Source of the DNA: Lutimonas saemankumensis
GTDB taxonomy: Bacteria; Bacteroidota; Bacteroidia; Flavobacteriales; Flavobacteriaceae
Direction of reading: 5' to 3'
NCBI RefSeq assembly: GCF_020171465.1
Contig: NZ_JAIUZR010000004.1
Location: 620,001 to 684,000 of the forward strand
Length of the DNA stretch: 64,000 nt
How positions within the stretch are numbered: position 1 is the stretch's first letter; each line of letters opens with the position of its first letter. The notes under the pieces were generated by a model. It was not told where the DNA came from and searched no databases. It saw only the letters and a program-made list of their open reading frames with translations. Below, in pieces: positions 7,745 through 16,494 of this stretch. A program made the position numbers and the translations under genes.

Positions 7745-8889
7745 TACCTGTTGCAAATAGACTTAATGACGTAAAAGAGTATTACTTCTCCATCAAATTG
7801 AAAGAAGTCAGGTCACTTATCGAACAAGGCAAACCTATTATTAATTTAGGAATAGGAAGTCCTGATCTTTCCCCTCCGGAGTCAGTAACCAGGGCTCTTT
7901 ATGAAGCCGACATTCATGGTTACCAGAGCTATCAGGGCCTTCCAGAACTCAGAAAAGCTATGTCTGATTTTTATAGGAAATATTATGATGTTGATTTAAA
8001 ATTTGATGCTGAAGTTTTACCCTTGATGGGATCAAAAGAGGGCATCATGCACATTTCTATGGCTTTTCTCAATAAAGGTGATCACGTTCTTATTCCTGAT
8101 CCTGGCTATCCTACATATGCTTCGGTAAGCAAATTGATTGAGACTGTGCCCGTAAAGTACAAACTGGCAGAAAAGAATAACTGGTGGCCTGATTTAGAAG
8201 CTCTCGAAGAACTCGACTTAAGCAAGGTAAAGATCATGTGGGTTAATTATCCTCATATGCCAACCGGGAGTAATGGAAACAAAGACTTGTTTGAAGCTTT
8301 GATTGAGTTTGGAAAAAAACACAGTATTTTAATCGTCAACGATAACCCTTATAGTTTTATCTTAAATGATGACCCAAGAAGTATCCTTTCGGTTAAAGGT
8401 GCAAAAGATGTTGCCATTGAACTGAATTCGTTAAGTAAAACATTCAACATGGCTGGCTGGAGAGTTGGAATGGTAGTGGGCCAGAAAACTTTTTTGGATT
8501 CTATTTTAAAAGTAAAAAGCAACATGGACTCTGGCATGTATTTCGGGATTCAAAAAGGGGCTATTGCCGCGCTCAATATTTCTCGAGACTGGTTTTCAGA
8601 AATGAATGAAGTCTATAAGAAAAGAAGACAGGTTATCTGGGAAATCTGCGATCTTTTAGGTTGTACCTATGACAAAGATAGCTCCGGTCTTTTTGTTTGG
8701 GCCAGAATTCCTGAAAATAGAACCTCAGAAGAATTAACCGATCAAATCTTATACAAGCATGACGTTTTTGTTACTCCGGGAACTGTTTTTGGAGAACAGG
8801 GCCAAGGCTACATTCGATTTTCTCTATGCCTTTCTGAAGACAAGATCAGAGAAGTCTTATCTCGTTTAACCAAATTTGAAAAGCTATGA
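7741..8889 (+). CDS. PLP-dependent class I/II aminotransferase of the aromatic operon
   Basis: A 382-residue fold-type I aminotransferase. The PLP lysine is K233 in NSLSKTFNMAGWR; the Asp pairing with the pyridine nitrogen is in VNDNPYS (D201); the cofactor/substrate loop reads YPHMPTG (170-176) where most relatives have NPTG preceded by Asn. A GYIRFSL segment near the end supplies the carboxylate-binding Arg. Between pheA and tyrA, the natural job is transamination of phenylpyruvate and 4-hydroxyphenylpyruvate (or of prephenate to arogenate). Substrate choice is inferred from position alone. Overlaps both neighbours by 4 bp. Confidence 0.87.
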   Translation: MIPVANRLNDVKEYYFSIKLKEVRSLIEQGKPIINLGIGSPDLSPPESVTRALYEADIHGYQSYQGLPELRKAMSDFYRKYYDVDLKFDAEVLPLMGSKEGIMHISMAFLNKGDHVLIPDPGYPTYASVSKLIETVPVKYKLAEKNNWWPDLEALEELDLSKVKIMWVNYPHMPTGSNGNKDLFEALIEFGKKHSILIVNDNPYSFILNDDPRSILSVKGAKDVAIELNSLSKTFNMAGWRVGMVVGQKTFLDSILKVKSNMDSGMYFGIQKGAIAALNISRDWFSEMNEVYKKRRQVIWEICDLLGCTYDKDSSGLFVWARIPENRTSEELTDQILYKHDVFVTPGTVFGEQGQGYIRFSLCLSEDKIREVLSRLTKFEKL

Positions 8890-9743
8890 AAAAAGTCGCT
8901 GTCATTGGTTTAGGTCTTATTGGCGGTTCGCTTGCCCTCGAATTGAAGAAAACAACCTGGGCCACAATCTATGGTATTGATAAGAATAAGGATCATATCA
9001 GGAAGGCTCTTGAATTAGGCATAATATTTGAAGAAATTGCTTTTGACAAGATTCATGAAATGGATGTTGTCATTATAGCGGTACCCGTAAATGTTATTCC
9101 CGAAATAGCCGTAAAAGTTCTTGATCTTATTAATGAAAATGCCCTTGTTTTTGATGTTGGTTCCACAAAAGCCAAGGTATGCGAATCAGTTAGAATGCAT
9201 CCCAACAGGAAGAACTTTGTTGCACTGCATCCGATAGCCGGTACAGAGTTTTCAGGTCCTCAGGCGGCCATTTATGACCTATTTACCGACAAAGTCAATA
9301 TTATATGTGAAAAGGAATTAAGCAGTCGGGAAAAGATAGAACAAACACGGGACCTTTTCGAAAAACTCAAAATGAAAAATGTCTTTATGGAATCTGCCGT
9401 TCAGCACGATATTCATATCGCATATGTTTCACACCTATCTCACATCAGCTCTTTTATGCTGGGAAAAACAGTACTTGAAATTGAAAAAGACGAAAAAAAC
9501 ATTTTTAACATGGCCGGAAGTGGTTTTGCTTCAACGGTAAGACTGGCCAAAAGTAACCCTGAAACATGGACCCCCATATTTATGCAAAACAGGGATAACT
9601 TGCTTAAATCACTTGAAGAATACATAAAGAACTTAAATAAATTTAAAGATATTTTAACTAGAAAATCAGCCGAAGACGTTTTAAAAATCATGGAAGATAC
9701 GAATAGAATCAAAGACGTATTGGCGGGAATTAAACAACAATGA
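8886..9743 (+). CDS. tyrA: Prephenate dehydrogenase
   Basis: A 285-residue NAD(P)-dependent enzyme that oxidatively decarboxylates prephenate to 4-hydroxyphenylpyruvate for tyrosine. It shows the N-terminal Rossmann motif VIGLGLIGGSLA (6-17), VVIIAVP (61-67), DVGSTKA (90-96), HPIAGTEFSGP (115-125) and an HDIHIAYVSHLSH helix (174-186). There is no C-terminal ACT domain, and the length fits the short monofunctional class. The start overlaps the aminotransferase stop as ATGA and the stop overlaps the next start, so the whole pathway branch is tightly coupled. Confidence 0.93.
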   Translation: MKKVAVIGLGLIGGSLALELKKTTWATIYGIDKNKDHIRKALELGIIFEEIAFDKIHEMDVVIIAVPVNVIPEIAVKVLDLINENALVFDVGSTKAKVCESVRMHPNRKNFVALHPIAGTEFSGPQAAIYDLFTDKVNIICEKELSSREKIEQTRDLFEKLKMKNVFMESAVQHDIHIAYVSHLSHISSFMLGKTVLEIEKDEKNIFNMAGSGFASTVRLAKSNPETWTPIFMQNRDNLLKSLEEYIKNLNKFKDILTRKSAEDVLKIMEDTNRIKDVLAGIKQQ

Positions 9744-10825
9744 CAATGGAAAATAAAAATTTTAGAACATGGTTGGATGAAATGGAATTGTCTCATCCGC
9801 TGGTAATTGCCGGTCCATGTAGTGCCGAAAGTGAAGAACAAGTGCTTGAAATTGCACACGAGTTAAAAGATACCGATGCCACCGTATTCAGAGCTGGTGT
9901 TTGGAAACCAAGAACCCGGCCTGGATCATTTGAAGGTAACGGTGCTGTTGCTCTTCCATGGCTAAAAAAGGTAAAAGAACAAACTGGATTGATGACTGCG
10001 GTAGAAATTGCAAACGCACAACATGCAAAACTTGCTTTGGAATTTGATATTGATGTATTATGGATCGGTGCCCGTACAACGGTTAATCCGTTTGCAGTTC
10101 AGGAGATTGCAGATGCAATCGCCAACACAGATAAAATAGTGCTTGTTAAGAATCCTATAAACCCCGATCTTGCCTTATGGATAGGCGCCATCGAAAGATT
10201 GCATAAAAAAGGAGTTAAAAACCTTGGGGCGATTCACAGAGGATTTTCCTCATTTAGAAAATCGAATTACAGAAATATCCCAAGCTGGCAAATTCCGATT
10301 GACCTTAAAAGCAAGTATCCAACCTTACCGATAATCAATGATCCGTCTCATATCTGTGGCAACAGAGAAGGTATTTTCGATGTGTCCCAAACAGCTCTCG
10401 ACCTAAAAATGGATGGACTGATCATTGAGACACATTGCCATCCTGATGACGCATGGAGTGACGCTATGCAACAGATTACGCCTTCTCGACTGGTAGAAAT
10501 TATGGAGGATCTCAAGGTAAGAAAACCCAGGTTTGAGAGAGAAGAGTCGCTTTCAAAATTAAACGCCCTGAGAAGTGAAATAAATGCAAAAGATGAACAG
10601 TTGCTGGAAACCCTATCGGAAAGAATGCAAATTGTTGAGAATATTGGAAAGGCCAAAAAAGAAAGCAATGTTGCGGTACTTCAAAACACCAGATGGAATG
10701 AAATTCTGGAAAAGGTAGTGGACCAGGGGAAAAACCAAGGCCTTTCTAAAATATTTATCGAGAGAATTTTCAAAGCTATCCATCAGGAATCCATTGCCCA
10801 TCAGGAAAAAATTATTAACGGCTAA
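9740..10825 (+). CDS. Bifunctional DAHP synthase / chorismate mutase (type II, C-terminal)
   Basis: A 361-residue fusion. Residues about 15-260 are the beta-type DAHP synthase related to KdsA: GPCSAESEEQ (25-34), FRAGVWKPRTRPGSFEG, RTTVNPFAVQEIAD, NDPSHICGNR and IETHCHPDDAWSDA. Residues about 268-355 are an AroQ chorismate mutase helix bundle (LNALRSEINAKDEQLLETLSERM). It thus catalyses the first shikimate step (PEP + erythrose 4-phosphate) and the chorismate to prephenate step feeding pheA and tyrA. The mutase is C-terminal, the reverse of the Bacillus AroQ-AroA order; this order is usual in Bacteroidota. A second ATG at 9746 is a possible alternative start. Confidence 0.93.
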   Translation: MTMENKNFRTWLDEMELSHPLVIAGPCSAESEEQVLEIAHELKDTDATVFRAGVWKPRTRPGSFEGNGAVALPWLKKVKEQTGLMTAVEIANAQHAKLALEFDIDVLWIGARTTVNPFAVQEIADAIANTDKIVLVKNPINPDLALWIGAIERLHKKGVKNLGAIHRGFSSFRKSNYRNIPSWQIPIDLKSKYPTLPIINDPSHICGNREGIFDVSQTALDLKMDGLIIETHCHPDDAWSDAMQQITPSRLVEIMEDLKVRKPRFEREESLSKLNALRSEINAKDEQLLETLSERMQIVENIGKAKKESNVAVLQNTRWNEILEKVVDQGKNQGLSKIFIERIFKAIHQESIAHQEKIING

Positions 10826-10848
10826 TAAATTCTTAAATCCAAAAAATT

Positions 10849-10895
10849 ATTCTTTGGGATTCTTATCTTTACTCGAGAATCTCAAAGAATTTTTT
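10849..10895 (+). terminator. Intrinsic terminator of the aromatic operon
   Basis: A 15-bp stem with one G-U pair (10849-10863 with 10876-10890) and a 12-nt loop is followed by a T run (10890-10895). It directly follows the last gene of the operon and separates it from upp. Confidence 0.85.
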
Positions 10896-10966
10896 ATTTC
10901 CGGCATTATTGTAGGTGCTCGAATCAAAAAATTCGAAAGAACTGAAAACAATCGAACCTTTCAAAA

Positions 10967-11617
10967 ATGACCATACATAATTTAGACATTGATAATTCCG
11001 TACTGAATCATTTCATAAGTGAAATAAGAGACGTAAAGATTCAACAGGACTCAATGCGGTTTAGAAGAAATATTGAGAGAATTGGAGAAATTCTTTCCTA
11101 CGAATTAAGTAAATCCTTGTCATACGAAAACAAAGAGGTCATCACCCCTCTGGGAAGCAAGAACATATCTGTTCTGGCGGACAATCTTGTTCTTTGTTCG
11201 GTTCTCAGGGCAGGATTACCACTTCATCAGGGAATACTAAATTACTTCGATCATGTTGAGAATGCCTTTATTTCAGCATTCAGAAAACATAGTAGTCCTG
11301 AGAAATTTGAAATAAAAGTCGAATATCTGGCTTCGCCTTCTCTCGATGGAAAAACCTTGATCCTGGCGGATCCCATGCTTGCAACCGGAAGCTCTTTGGT
11401 GGCTGTCTTTGAGGCCTTAAAAAGTCTTGGCAAGTTGAAACAGATCCATTTGGTTTCAGTAATTGCGGCCAAAGAAGGAATCGAATTTGTTCAAAATCAT
11501 TTTCCGCAAGACACTCATCTTTGGGTTGCAACAGTCGATGAAAAACTCAATTCAAAAGGCTATATTGTTCCTGGTCTTGGAGATGCTGGTGATTTAGCCT
11601 TCGGAAACAAACTCTGA
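10967..11617 (+). CDS. upp: Uracil phosphoribosyltransferase
   Basis: A 216-residue type I phosphoribosyltransferase that salvages uracil to UMP with PRPP. The PRPP loop is LILADPMLATGSSL (131-144); the RAG segment lies at 81-83; the uracil-binding C-terminus reads GYIVPGLGDAGD (198-209). After it the sequence is LAFGNKL where most family members have R-x-FGT, a divergence shared, as far as I recall, with other flavobacterial Upp proteins. The neighbouring DUF6427 and DUF6341 genes are a familiar flavobacterial context. Confidence 0.9.
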   Translation: MTIHNLDIDNSVLNHFISEIRDVKIQQDSMRFRRNIERIGEILSYELSKSLSYENKEVITPLGSKNISVLADNLVLCSVLRAGLPLHQGILNYFDHVENAFISAFRKHSSPEKFEIKVEYLASPSLDGKTLILADPMLATGSSLVAVFEALKSLGKLKQIHLVSVIAAKEGIEFVQNHFPQDTHLWVATVDEKLNSKGYIVPGLGDAGDLAFGNKL

Positions 11618-11619
11618 TT

Positions 11620-12540
11620 TTAAAAAAAGTTGCTAAATACGGTCATAATGAAAATATAGATGATCGATTCCTTTATCCAATACCTCTCAATCAGCTGCAG
11701 ATAATTCGTGAACAAAATACTTAAGGGAAAGAATAAAAAAAGAAACTCGGATCCGTCCTTTAAAGGAGAAATGATGACTACCAGAAGAGCTACCAAAATA
11801 TGGGTTAACAGTAAGGACCAGGTTGATTTGAAATCGATCTTTGCCAGTAAAGATCTTTTCGTTGTTGGATAAATTGCGGCAAGGGTTAAAAATCCTATCA
11901 AGGCTAAGGGCACCATCATTTTTTCCTCAACGTAAATTGAAACATCGAGATTAAACTCAAAATCCCACAGTTTATAAAAACGTTCGAGGTCATCAAACGC
12001 TAGAAGGTATGTGTAAGAAAGGAAAACCGGTGTTATAAATCCGATCAATGGGATTATGAAATTGCGCCAGTCCGTTTTCCTGAATATTACGATTCCGGCA
12101 TAAACGATAAGAATGAAAAGAACACTCCACGCATAAAAAAGACTGGCTATCCCTATCCAGAATGAACTGTCGAAGATTTTTTCTTTGGTTTCTATTGAGG
12201 ACCTAAGACTGTAAATACGCCTAAAACCGAATAGCAATATGAAATTTGATAGAAATAAACCATCGTTCATAAAGATATCCGGAAAATAGCTGATCATTAA
12301 GATATAGAAAAGTATTGCCAGTGAATTATCTTCTGTCAATCCGTTTTTTCGAATAATAAAATTAAAAATAAACAGGGTAAGGATGGAAAAGAAAAGGAAA
12401 AGTCCGTTTTTAGCGAAAAGATAAAAGCTTAGTGGCTCAGAATTCAAATTAATAACAGCAACGATAAAAATCAGGGCGACCAATATTGAAAGCAACAAAA
12501 AGTTAATTGGCTTCGTTTTGCTAAAAAAATTGGCAATCAT
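11620..12540 (-). CDS. DUF6427-type polytopic membrane protein
   Basis: A 306-residue, strongly hydrophobic protein with about eight to nine predicted membrane helices, starting MIANFFSKTKPINFLLLSILVA-like and alternating hydrophobic runs of 18-22 residues with short polar loops. It has no enzymatic motif I can see. Gene position, convergent with upp and divergent from the DUF6341 gene, together with the flavobacterial sequence style suggests the DUF6427 family. Function is unknown. A T-rich stretch follows the stop, and the upp stop is only 3 bp away. Confidence 0.6.
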   Translation of the reverse strand: MIANFFSKTKPINFLLLSILVALIFIVAVINLNSEPLSFYLFAKNGLFLFFSILTLFIFNFIIRKNGLTEDNSLAILFYILMISYFPDIFMNDGLFLSNFILLFGFRRIYSLRSSIETKEKIFDSSFWIGIASLFYAWSVLFILIVYAGIVIFRKTDWRNFIIPLIGFITPVFLSYTYLLAFDDLERFYKLWDFEFNLDVSIYVEEKMMVPLALIGFLTLAAIYPTTKRSLLAKIDFKSTWSLLLTHILVALLVVIISPLKDGSEFLFLFFPLSILFTNYLQLIERYWIKESIIYIFIMTVFSNFF

Positions 12541-12560
12541 GATGATATTTTTTAATTTTG
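12530..12560 (+). promoter_or_regulatory. Bacteroidota-type promoter for the DUF6341-trmB genes
   Basis: TTG at 12530-12532, 20-bp spacer, TAATTTTG at 12553-12560. It overlaps the start of the divergent DUF6427 gene and would give a leader of about 95 nt before the small ORF at 12662. Confidence 0.5.
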
Positions 12561-12661
12561 CCGCTCAGATAATGGTTTTTATCCATTATTTAAGAATAAG
12601 CTAATGTAAAAACTTTTACAACATAAGCCTTAAGGTTAAAGTTGATTTTAAAAAATTTAAT

Positions 12662-12859
12662 ATGATTTCAAATAATTTTTTCAGAGCCCTTGGAAATTTC
12701 TTTACAGAGGTATTATTCTACCCGTATGAGGCAATCAGGTCAATAGATGGATGGTGGATGTCAAATTTGTTCAACATGGTTCTTTTTGTAATAACTTCAG
12801 GTTTGTTCATTTACTGGCTGGGCCAGCTTCGAAAATACAGAAAGGCTAACGCCGACTAA
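12662..12859 (+). CDS. DUF6341-type small membrane protein
   Basis: A 65-residue protein with an amphipathic N-terminus (NNFFRALGNFFTEVLFYPYEAIR) and one membrane helix at about 33-56 (WWMSNLFNMVLFVITSGLFIYWL). It is a well-conserved small flavobacterial protein that older annotations often label as uracil phosphoribosyltransferase because it sits near upp; it has no phosphoribosyltransferase motif. Function unknown. It is followed after 23 bp by trmB on the same strand. Confidence 0.7.
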   Translation: MISNNFFRALGNFFTEVLFYPYEAIRSIDGWWMSNLFNMVLFVITSGLFIYWLGQLRKYRKANAD

Positions 12860-12882
12860 TCCGAATTCAAAACCATACCCAA

Positions 12883-13554
12883 TTGGGAAGCAAAAACAAA
12901 TTAAAACGATTCAAAGAAAACGAATCTTTTAAAAATGTCATTCAGCCAAGTCGTGAAGAAGTTCTTGATGGACTGTCAATCAGGGGAGAATGGCATTCTT
13001 TTTTTGGTAATAATAATCCAATTATTCTTGAATTAGGTTGTGGAAAAGGAGAATATTCGGTTTCTCTTGCGGAAAAATATCCGGAAAAAAATTTCATTGG
13101 TGTTGATATAAAAGGAGCCCGTTTTTGGAGAGGTGCGAAAACAGCAATTGAGAATAATCTTGAAAATGTGGCTTTTTTAAGAACTCAAATTGAATTGATA
13201 GATTCCTGTTTTGGAGAAAACGAAATCTCAGAAATTTGGATTACTTTTCCAGATCCGCAGATCAAATACAAGAGAACCAAACACCGTCTGATCACAAGGC
13301 CCTTTCTCGAAAAATACCAGCATATTTTGGCCAATGAAGGCGTTATTCACCTGAAAACAGATAGTGAATTTCTTCATGGCTATCTGTTGGGGCTTTTGCA
13401 CGAAGGAAATCATGAAGTCCTTTATGCCCATCATGATATTTACAACAGTTCGAGTCCTCCGGAGGAAGCAACGGCCATTCAAACTTTTTATGAAAATCAA
13501 TATCTTGAAATTGGCAAATCAATTACCTATACTAAATTCCGAATTAAGTATTAA
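12883..13554 (+). CDS. trmB: tRNA (guanine-N7)-methyltransferase
   Basis: A 223-residue class I SAM methyltransferase making m7G46 in tRNA. SAM motif I is IILELGCGKGEYS (46-58), followed by GVDIKGARFWRGA (74-86), and the TrmB signature ITFPDPQIKYKRTKHRL is at about 121-137. The start is TTG at 12883 (then GSKNKLKRF), which matches the usual N-terminus MGSKNKLKRF of flavobacterial TrmB; no in-frame ATG is available close by. Likely co-transcribed with the small DUF6341 gene. Confidence 0.92.
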   Translation: MGSKNKLKRFKENESFKNVIQPSREEVLDGLSIRGEWHSFFGNNNPIILELGCGKGEYSVSLAEKYPEKNFIGVDIKGARFWRGAKTAIENNLENVAFLRTQIELIDSCFGENEISEIWITFPDPQIKYKRTKHRLITRPFLEKYQHILANEGVIHLKTDSEFLHGYLLGLLHEGNHEVLYAHHDIYNSSSPPEEATAIQTFYENQYLEIGKSITYTKFRIKY

Positions 13555-13583
13555 CTTACGGTTTATGGATTAAATAATTTAGG

Positions 13584-13937
13584 ATGTCCGGCACTATCTC
13601 TTCAGAACAGAATAATTTTTTTAATCGAGTATATCAGGTGACCCGATTGATTCCGTTTGGCCGTGTTACCAGTTACGGATCAATTGCCAAATACCTGGGA
13701 GCACCTAGATCTGCAAGAATGGTTGGCTGGGCTTTAAACTCTTCACATACAGATGATTCCATTCCCGCCCACAGGGTTGTTAATCGTAATGGTATTTTGA
13801 CCGGAAAACATCATTTTGAAGGAACAAATCTAATGCAGCAACTGTTGGAAAATGAAAATATTAGGGTCGAAAAAAATCAGATTGTCAAGTTCAAAGAATT
13901 ATTCTGGGACCCAAATATTGAGCTTCGTGAACAATAA
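13584..13937 (+). CDS. Alkyltransferase-like (ATL) DNA-binding protein
   Basis: A 117-residue protein made of the C-terminal DNA-binding domain of O6-alkylguanine-DNA alkyltransferase: IPFGRVTSYGSIAKYLGAP (23-41), Arg-finger segment SARMVGWAL (43-51) and the active-site region IPAHRVVNRNG (60-70). The acceptor Cys of the PCHR motif is replaced by Ala (Ala62), so it cannot accept an alkyl group. ATL proteins bind and flip O6-alkylguanine and hand the lesion to nucleotide excision repair; that is family knowledge. Length is close to that of other ATLs. It follows trmB after 29 bp. Confidence 0.88.
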   Translation: MSGTISSEQNNFFNRVYQVTRLIPFGRVTSYGSIAKYLGAPRSARMVGWALNSSHTDDSIPAHRVVNRNGILTGKHHFEGTNLMQQLLENENIRVEKNQIVKFKELFWDPNIELREQ

Positions 13938-14032
13938 TTCTCTGTTTTTTTTGTTTTTTGTTTATAAAAAAAAGAATTAAGCATTTTCTTTTTTATATTT
14001 GTGCTACATTGTATATAAATTTTAACTGAACC

Positions 14033-14824
14033 ATGAAGAAACATTTACCTAAACTTTATGTAATATTACTGTTCTTCTTTTTTACGAATTCTCGTGCGCA
14101 GACTAGTTTTAGTCATGAAGTTGGAGTGTTTTTTGGACCGGCATCTTTTCAGACTGATATGGGTTTGAGCACTGAATTTGCTGCTGCAAACCAGGCTACA
14201 CTTGCGTTTGGGGTTTCTTATTATTTGAAATTTTTTGGCAGTCAGTACAACTGGAGAAGTGGATCTTCATTTTTTAGTGAACACTTTAAACTGAAAACGG
14301 AACTGTCATATATCAATAATACAAATGTAAGTTTTGAAGGTGACGTAGGTTCGGGAGAGTCGGCTGAAAAGCTGGACGCCATGAAGGCTCAGATAAAACT
14401 CTTTAGTGCGGGTCTTAACCTGGAGTACTACTTTTTTGAACTTGAAGATTATACCAGTTTTTACAGAAGCTCTGGAACCGTTAATCCTTTTGTTAGCCTT
14501 GGGGTTCACTACAGTTACTCTCAGCCAGACATTTTGGTCGACAATGTGTCTCTTAAAGGTCAATTTGAACCTTATACGCAACTCATAGATAAATGGCAGG
14601 AAGGTGCCGTGTTTTTGGATTCAGAAAATATTTTTTCAGCCTCTGCCGGATTAGGTGTAAGGTTTGGTTTGGAACGGCTTGATTTTTCCCTTGAAGGAAG
14701 ATATCAGCATTTTTTCTCTGACGTTGTTGAAGGTCTTAACGCACCGGATGACCCTGCTAATAAAAGCAATGACACGATGGTTTTTGTCAATGCCGGGGTA
14801 ATTTATGTTTTCGGAAAATACTAA
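14033..14824 (+). CDS. Exported outer-membrane-type beta-barrel protein (THC0290_0291-like)
   Basis: A 263-residue protein with a signal peptide (about residues 1-22, FTNSRAQ) and alternating hydrophobic/polar strands typical of a small outer-membrane barrel, ending in an aromatic-rich strand (VNAGVIYVFGKY). The HEVGVFFGPASFQTDMG start resembles the flavobacterial THC0290_0291 family; that assignment is from memory and tentative. Function unknown. A TATATTTG -7 box lies at 13994-14001. Its stop overlaps the stop of the convergent metB-like gene by 4 bp. Confidence 0.6.
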   Translation: MKKHLPKLYVILLFFFFTNSRAQTSFSHEVGVFFGPASFQTDMGLSTEFAAANQATLAFGVSYYLKFFGSQYNWRSGSSFFSEHFKLKTELSYINNTNVSFEGDVGSGESAEKLDAMKAQIKLFSAGLNLEYYFFELEDYTSFYRSSGTVNPFVSLGVHYSYSQPDILVDNVSLKGQFEPYTQLIDKWQEGAVFLDSENIFSASAGLGVRFGLERLDFSLEGRYQHFFSDVVEGLNAPDDPANKSNDTMVFVNAGVIYVFGKY

Positions 14825-15966
14825 AGCAGTTTTAACGCCTTTTCAAGATCCGATAAAAGGTCTTTTTCATCCTCAATTCCAACACTTAATCTGATCAAGG
14901 AATCAATGACTCCAGACTTTTGGCGTTCTTCCTTGGGAATAGAAGCATGGGTCATACTTGCCGGATGTCCGCTTAAGGATTCTACCCCTCCCAAAGATTC
15001 TGCAAGCGTAAATATCTTAAGGTTTTCAAGAACCTTTATGGCATCTTTTTGATCATCACCTTTAATCGAAAATGAAACCATTCCACCAAAATCATTCATT
15101 TGATTCGTAGCAATATCGTGATTGGGATGGTCCTTAAATCCAGGCCAGTAAACCTTTCCTATTTTTTCATGGCTTCTTAAATACTCCGCCACGACTCGCC
15201 CGTTTTCACAATGCCTCTGCATACGAACATGAAGTGTCTTGATTCCTCTCAAAACCAAAAAGCTATCCATAGGGCCGCATACAGCCCCACTGGCATTCTG
15301 AATAAAATAGAGTCTTTCGGCCAACTCCTTGTTATTCACCACTAATGCCCCCAGTATAACATCCGAATGGCCTCCAAGGTATTTCGTTGCCGAATGCATA
15401 ACAATATCAGCACCCAAATCAAGTGGTCTTTGTAAATAAGGAGTAGCAAAAGTATTGTCAACTACCAATAATAAATCATGCTTTTTAGAAATCTCAGAAC
15501 ACGCTTTAATATCAATAATATTCAGCATCGGATTGGTAGGTGTCTCAACCCAGATCATCTTGGTATTTGGGTTTATTTTTTTTTCAATTTCTCCTTTCTG
15601 GTCCATTCCAACAAAATGAAAATTAATTCCATAGGTTTTAAATACCTTTGTAAATAATCTAAAAGTACCTCCGTACAGATCGTTTGTTGAGATCACCTCA
15701 TCTCCGGGATTCAACAATTTAATGATGGCATCTATAGCCGAAAGTCCCGATGCAAAACCCAAACCGTATTTTCCATTTTCAATGCTTGCCAGCGCATTTT
15801 CAAGTGCCGCTCTGGTTGGATTTCCGGTTCTTGAATATTCATAACCTTTATGTCCTCCTGGTGTGCTTTGAGCATAAGTCGAGGTTTGATATATAGGTGT
15901 CATAATGGCCCCTGTAACAGGATCATGCTCCTGATTTCCATGAATCACTTTTGTATTAAACTCCAT
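14821..15966 (-). CDS. Cystathionine gamma-synthase / gamma-lyase family enzyme
   Basis: A 381-residue PLP enzyme of the Cys/Met-metabolism family. The PLP lysine is K195 in HSATKYLGGHSD; YEYSRTGNPTR (42-52) and the DNTFATPYLQRPL segment (170-182) line the active site. Such enzymes join O-succinyl- or O-acetylhomoserine with cysteine to cystathionine (MetB), or cleave cystathionine. The sequence alone does not decide between synthase and lyase. It follows the DinB-like gene after 8 bp on the same strand and probably shares its promoter. Confidence 0.87.
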   Translation of the reverse strand: MEFNTKVIHGNQEHDPVTGAIMTPIYQTSTYAQSTPGGHKGYEYSRTGNPTRAALENALASIENGKYGLGFASGLSAIDAIIKLLNPGDEVISTNDLYGGTFRLFTKVFKTYGINFHFVGMDQKGEIEKKINPNTKMIWVETPTNPMLNIIDIKACSEISKKHDLLLVVDNTFATPYLQRPLDLGADIVMHSATKYLGGHSDVILGALVVNNKELAERLYFIQNASGAVCGPMDSFLVLRGIKTLHVRMQRHCENGRVVAEYLRSHEKIGKVYWPGFKDHPNHDIATNQMNDFGGMVSFSIKGDDQKDAIKVLENLKIFTLAESLGGVESLSGHPASMTHASIPKEERQKSGVIDSLIRLSVGIEDEKDLLSDLEKALKLL

Positions 15967-15974
15967 AAGCCGTG

Positions 15975-16430
15975 CTATATAACTTTTAATATTGCGAGTA
16001 CGATTCCAAGATGAATTCCATCGTGAAAAGTACTGAAACTAATCACATCCTCAATATTTCTTAATTCAATTCCCGTACTGGTTTTATAAGTTTCAACTTG
16101 ATCGAATACTCCCTTAAAGTAGTCTTCCCTGGTTTTTTCCATGGCTGATACCAGGAGGTTCATCACATAATCAATGTCATCTTTACTTACCTTTTCAGTT
16201 GCTACACTACCCTTCCCGTATTTCACCACCATTTCAGGTTCTATTCCTAAACTTTTACCAGAAAGCCTATAGAAAAGCAACTGTTGGGTAACTAAGAGGT
16301 GCGCAATATTCCAAAAAAGGGAGTTATTAAATCCCTGTGGAATTTTGACAAGTTCCTCATAGGATTTACTCTTGAGAATCTGTAACATCGATTGTCTTGT
16401 GAAAACAGCAGTTTCAAATAATTTTTCCAT
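15975..16430 (-). CDS. DinB-family protein
   Basis: A 151-residue four-helix-bundle protein of the DinB/YfiT superfamily: N-terminal helix FTRQSMLQILKS, IPQGFNNSLFWNIAHLLVTQQLL with the conserved His in the second helix (His43), and a C-terminal HDGIHLGIVLAI with two further His residues, which usually complete a metal site. Family members include bacillithiol or mycothiol transferases and many of unknown role. Here no thiol partner gene is near, so the activity is open. Confidence 0.78.
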   Translation of the reverse strand: MEKLFETAVFTRQSMLQILKSKSYEELVKIPQGFNNSLFWNIAHLLVTQQLLFYRLSGKSLGIEPEMVVKYGKGSVATEKVSKDDIDYVMNLLVSAMEKTREDYFKGVFDQVETYKTSTGIELRNIEDVISFSTFHDGIHLGIVLAILKVI

Positions 16431-16446
16431 AAACTTTAAAATTGTT

Positions 16447-16474
16447 CAAAAATAAGTAACTTTATTCTTAACAA
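16447..16474 (-). promoter_or_regulatory. Bacteroidota-type promoter for the dinB-metB pair
   Basis: On the minus strand: TTG (16472-16474), 17-bp spacer, TATTTTTG (16447-16454), about 20 nt before the ATG of the DinB gene. It lies in the 64-bp divergent gap shared with the ArsC-like gene. Confidence 0.5.
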
Positions 16475-16494
16475 TTGCCTAAGTCACAATATAA

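Noticed and set aside
9440-9859. 139-codon minus-strand ORF over tyrA and the DAHP synthase gene
   Set aside because: Fully antisense to two well-identified genes in a translationally coupled operon; composition reflects the opposite strand.
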